Below, piece by piece: positions 62,874 through 64,000 of a DNA stretch of 64,000 bases. This stretch comes from Neorhizobium sp. JUb45 (GTDB lineage Bacteria; Pseudomonadota; Alphaproteobacteria; Rhizobiales; Rhizobiaceae), in the NCBI RefSeq assembly GCF_004343585.1, contig NZ_SLYW01000002.1:372001-436000 (forward strand), read 5' to 3'. The notes under the pieces were generated by a model. That model worked only from the letters and a program-made list of their open reading frames with translations, made no database searches and had not been told where the DNA came from. The position numbers and the translations under genes were made by a program. The first letter of the stretch is position 1, and each line of letters opens with the position of its first letter.

Positions 62874-63758
62874 TTACACACGCATGGCGTCGATCACCGC
62901 GCGCAAACCGGCCGACATGTATTTTCGGGTCGGATAATAGAGATACAGCCAGTCCTCCGGCGGGCACCACGCATCAAGACAACGAACCAGCCTGCCATCG
63001 CGCAAAAACGGTTCTGCCCGGTTTTCCCAGACATAGGCGAGCGCGATGCCGGCCAATGCCGCCTCGATCATCAGCTCGTGGTCATGCAGTGTCAGAGGCC
63101 CGGTCGGTTCGAAATCGACCACTTCCGTTTCCCGGCCGAACGACCACGCATACGGCGTGCCGCTTGGATAGATATTGCGGATGCAGGCATGGCCTTTCAG
63201 GTCCGCAGGCGTTTTCGGTATCGTGTGCTTGTCAAAATATTCGGGTGAGCCGACCACGGCAAAACGCAGGCGCGGATTGATCCTGACCGCCGTCATGCCG
63301 TCGCGCAGGCTTTCGCCCAGCCGGATCCCGGCATCGAACCCGCCCTCGACGATATCCTCCAGGCGGTCGGTGGCGACGATCTCCAGCTGAAGGCTGGGGT
63401 TTTCGCGGATCAGTTTTGCCATGATCGGCCCGAGCACGAAGGGAGCGATTGAGCTCGGCGCATTGATGCGCACCTTGCCGAATGGCGTTTCGCGATACTG
63501 GTTCAGACCATCGAGCGCCGAGCCGATCTCGCCGAAGGCCGGTGAAAGCTGGGCGAGCAGCATGGCGCCGGCATCGGTGAGCGACACGCTACGGGTGGTC
63601 CGATGCAAAAGCCGGATGCCGACCCGCGCCTCCAGATTGCTGACCGCATGGCTGATGGCCGAAGCCGTGACGCCGCGCTCCTCGCTCGCCTTGCGGAAGC
63701 TGCGATGGCGGGCAACGGCTTCGAAAGCCGCCAGTTCGGAAAGGTCGGTTGTGCGCAT
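62874..63758 (-). CDS. LysR-family regulator
   Basis: A 294-residue LysR protein of the common AaeR/DmlR-like subgroup. Winged helix: LAAFEAVARHRSFRKASEER then GVTASAISHAVSNLEARVGI, followed by TTRSVSLTDAGAMLL. The effector domain has INAPSSIAPFVLGP, GFDAGIRLGESL and GIALAYVWENRAEPF. It is divergent from the SDR gene that runs off the window end, with a 113-base spacer, so that gene is the likely target. Confidence 0.9.
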   Translation of the reverse strand: MRTTDLSELAAFEAVARHRSFRKASEERGVTASAISHAVSNLEARVGIRLLHRTTRSVSLTDAGAMLLAQLSPAFGEIGSALDGLNQYRETPFGKVRINAPSSIAPFVLGPIMAKLIRENPSLQLEIVATDRLEDIVEGGFDAGIRLGESLRDGMTAVRINPRLRFAVVGSPEYFDKHTIPKTPADLKGHACIRNIYPSGTPYAWSFGRETEVVDFEPTGPLTLHDHELMIEAALAGIALAYVWENRAEPFLRDGRLVRCLDAWCPPEDWLYLYYPTRKYMSAGLRAVIDAMRV

Positions 63759-63871
63759 TGCTGAGCCATATTCATGATTGTCAGGAAAACTATGCCGCTA
63801 ATCACGGAAATCGAAAAGGCCTAATTCTGTCCCTGCAAACGAAACAACCATCATTAGAAAGGGACATAGTC

Positions 63872-64000
63872 ATGAAAACCTGGTTCATCACCGGCGCCTC
63901 GCGCGGATTTGGCGCCCTCATCACCGAACGCGCTCTCGCCAAGGGCGACAACGTCGTCGCCACCGCCCGCAATCCCAAAACCGTCATCGAGCGGTTCGGC
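63872..64000 (+). CDS. SDR oxidoreductase, N-terminal fragment
   Basis: The first 43 codons of an SDR gene cut by the window end. MKTWFITGASRGFGALITER has the TGxxxGxG cofactor motif, and VVATARNPK is typical of the second strand with an Arg that favours NADPH. AAAGGGA precedes the ATG. Such genes divergent from LysR regulators are common in rhizobia. Confidence 0.88.
   Translation, partial: MKTWFITGASRGFGALITERALAKGDNVVATARNPKTVIERFG

Overview
The window looks like chromosomal DNA from a Rhizobiaceae bacterium (Rhizobium / Agrobacterium / Allorhizobium clade). I base this on GC-rich codon use, a feuN-feuP-feuQ regulatory set, the ccmI-ccmE-ccmF-ccmH cluster running into degP, a two-component pair, glnE and pleC (an order I recall from rhizobial chromosomes), and several families of GC-rich interspersed palindromic repeats typical of this group. 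No rRNA, tRNA, CRISPR array or insertion sequence was seen.

Layout. 0-4.6 kb: housekeeping and metabolic genes (sufE-like, selO, an orphan Imm11-like immunity protein, arsC, a DapA-family aldolase, a tiny membrane protein). 4.6-24.4 kb: a complete RcGTA-type gene transfer agent (GTA) structural cluster in canonical order: putative small terminase, terL, portal, prohead protease, major capsid, connector, adaptor, tail terminator, major tail protein, tail chaperones, short tape measure, distal tail protein, hub, NlpC/P60 peptidase, megatron, holin. It is interrupted by non-canonical cargo: a GH19-like endolysin, a Dabb protein, a CopG/ParE-type toxin-antitoxin module with a perfect palindromic operator, a holin-like membrane protein, a reverse-strand zinc-ribbon protein, a reverse-strand MFS exporter, a reverse-strand tiny ORF or structured RNA beside an orphan 20-bp palindrome, and four interspersed repeats. 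24.7-27.7 kb: feuNPQ and a lipoprotein. 27.9-32.3 kb: cytochrome c maturation genes. 32.4-34.8 kb: a soluble PAS chemoreceptor and a 4-Cys protein behind an Irr-box-like palindrome. 35-43.7 kb: degP, a response regulator and histidine kinase, a gntP permease and glnE. 43.9-50.9 kb: pleC, an MFS/TetR divergent pair and pepN. 51-64 kb: a DMT permease, a diverged family-4 uracil-DNA glycosylase, a nucleotidyltransferase gene pair that resembles a toxin-antitoxin system, a YegD-like Hsp70, an AmpR-like LysR gene divergent from a class D beta-lactamase, small membrane proteins, an acidic low-complexity protein, an atypical SDR, ETF-ubiquinone oxidoreductase, and a LysR/SDR divergent pair cut by the window end.

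The strongest unusual signal is that interspersed palindromic repeats sit inside open reading frames at the 5' ends of two essential-looking genes. One lies upstream of the Walker A motif of the GTA terminase. The other lies between the start codon of ccmH and the hydrophobic core of its signal peptide. In both cases the frame stays open through the repeat, as with Rickettsia palindromic elements in proteins. Other points of interest are the toxin-antitoxin module and other cargo inside an otherwise intact GTA, the Irr-box-like site before a small Cys protein, and the structured locus between GTA genes 14 and 15.
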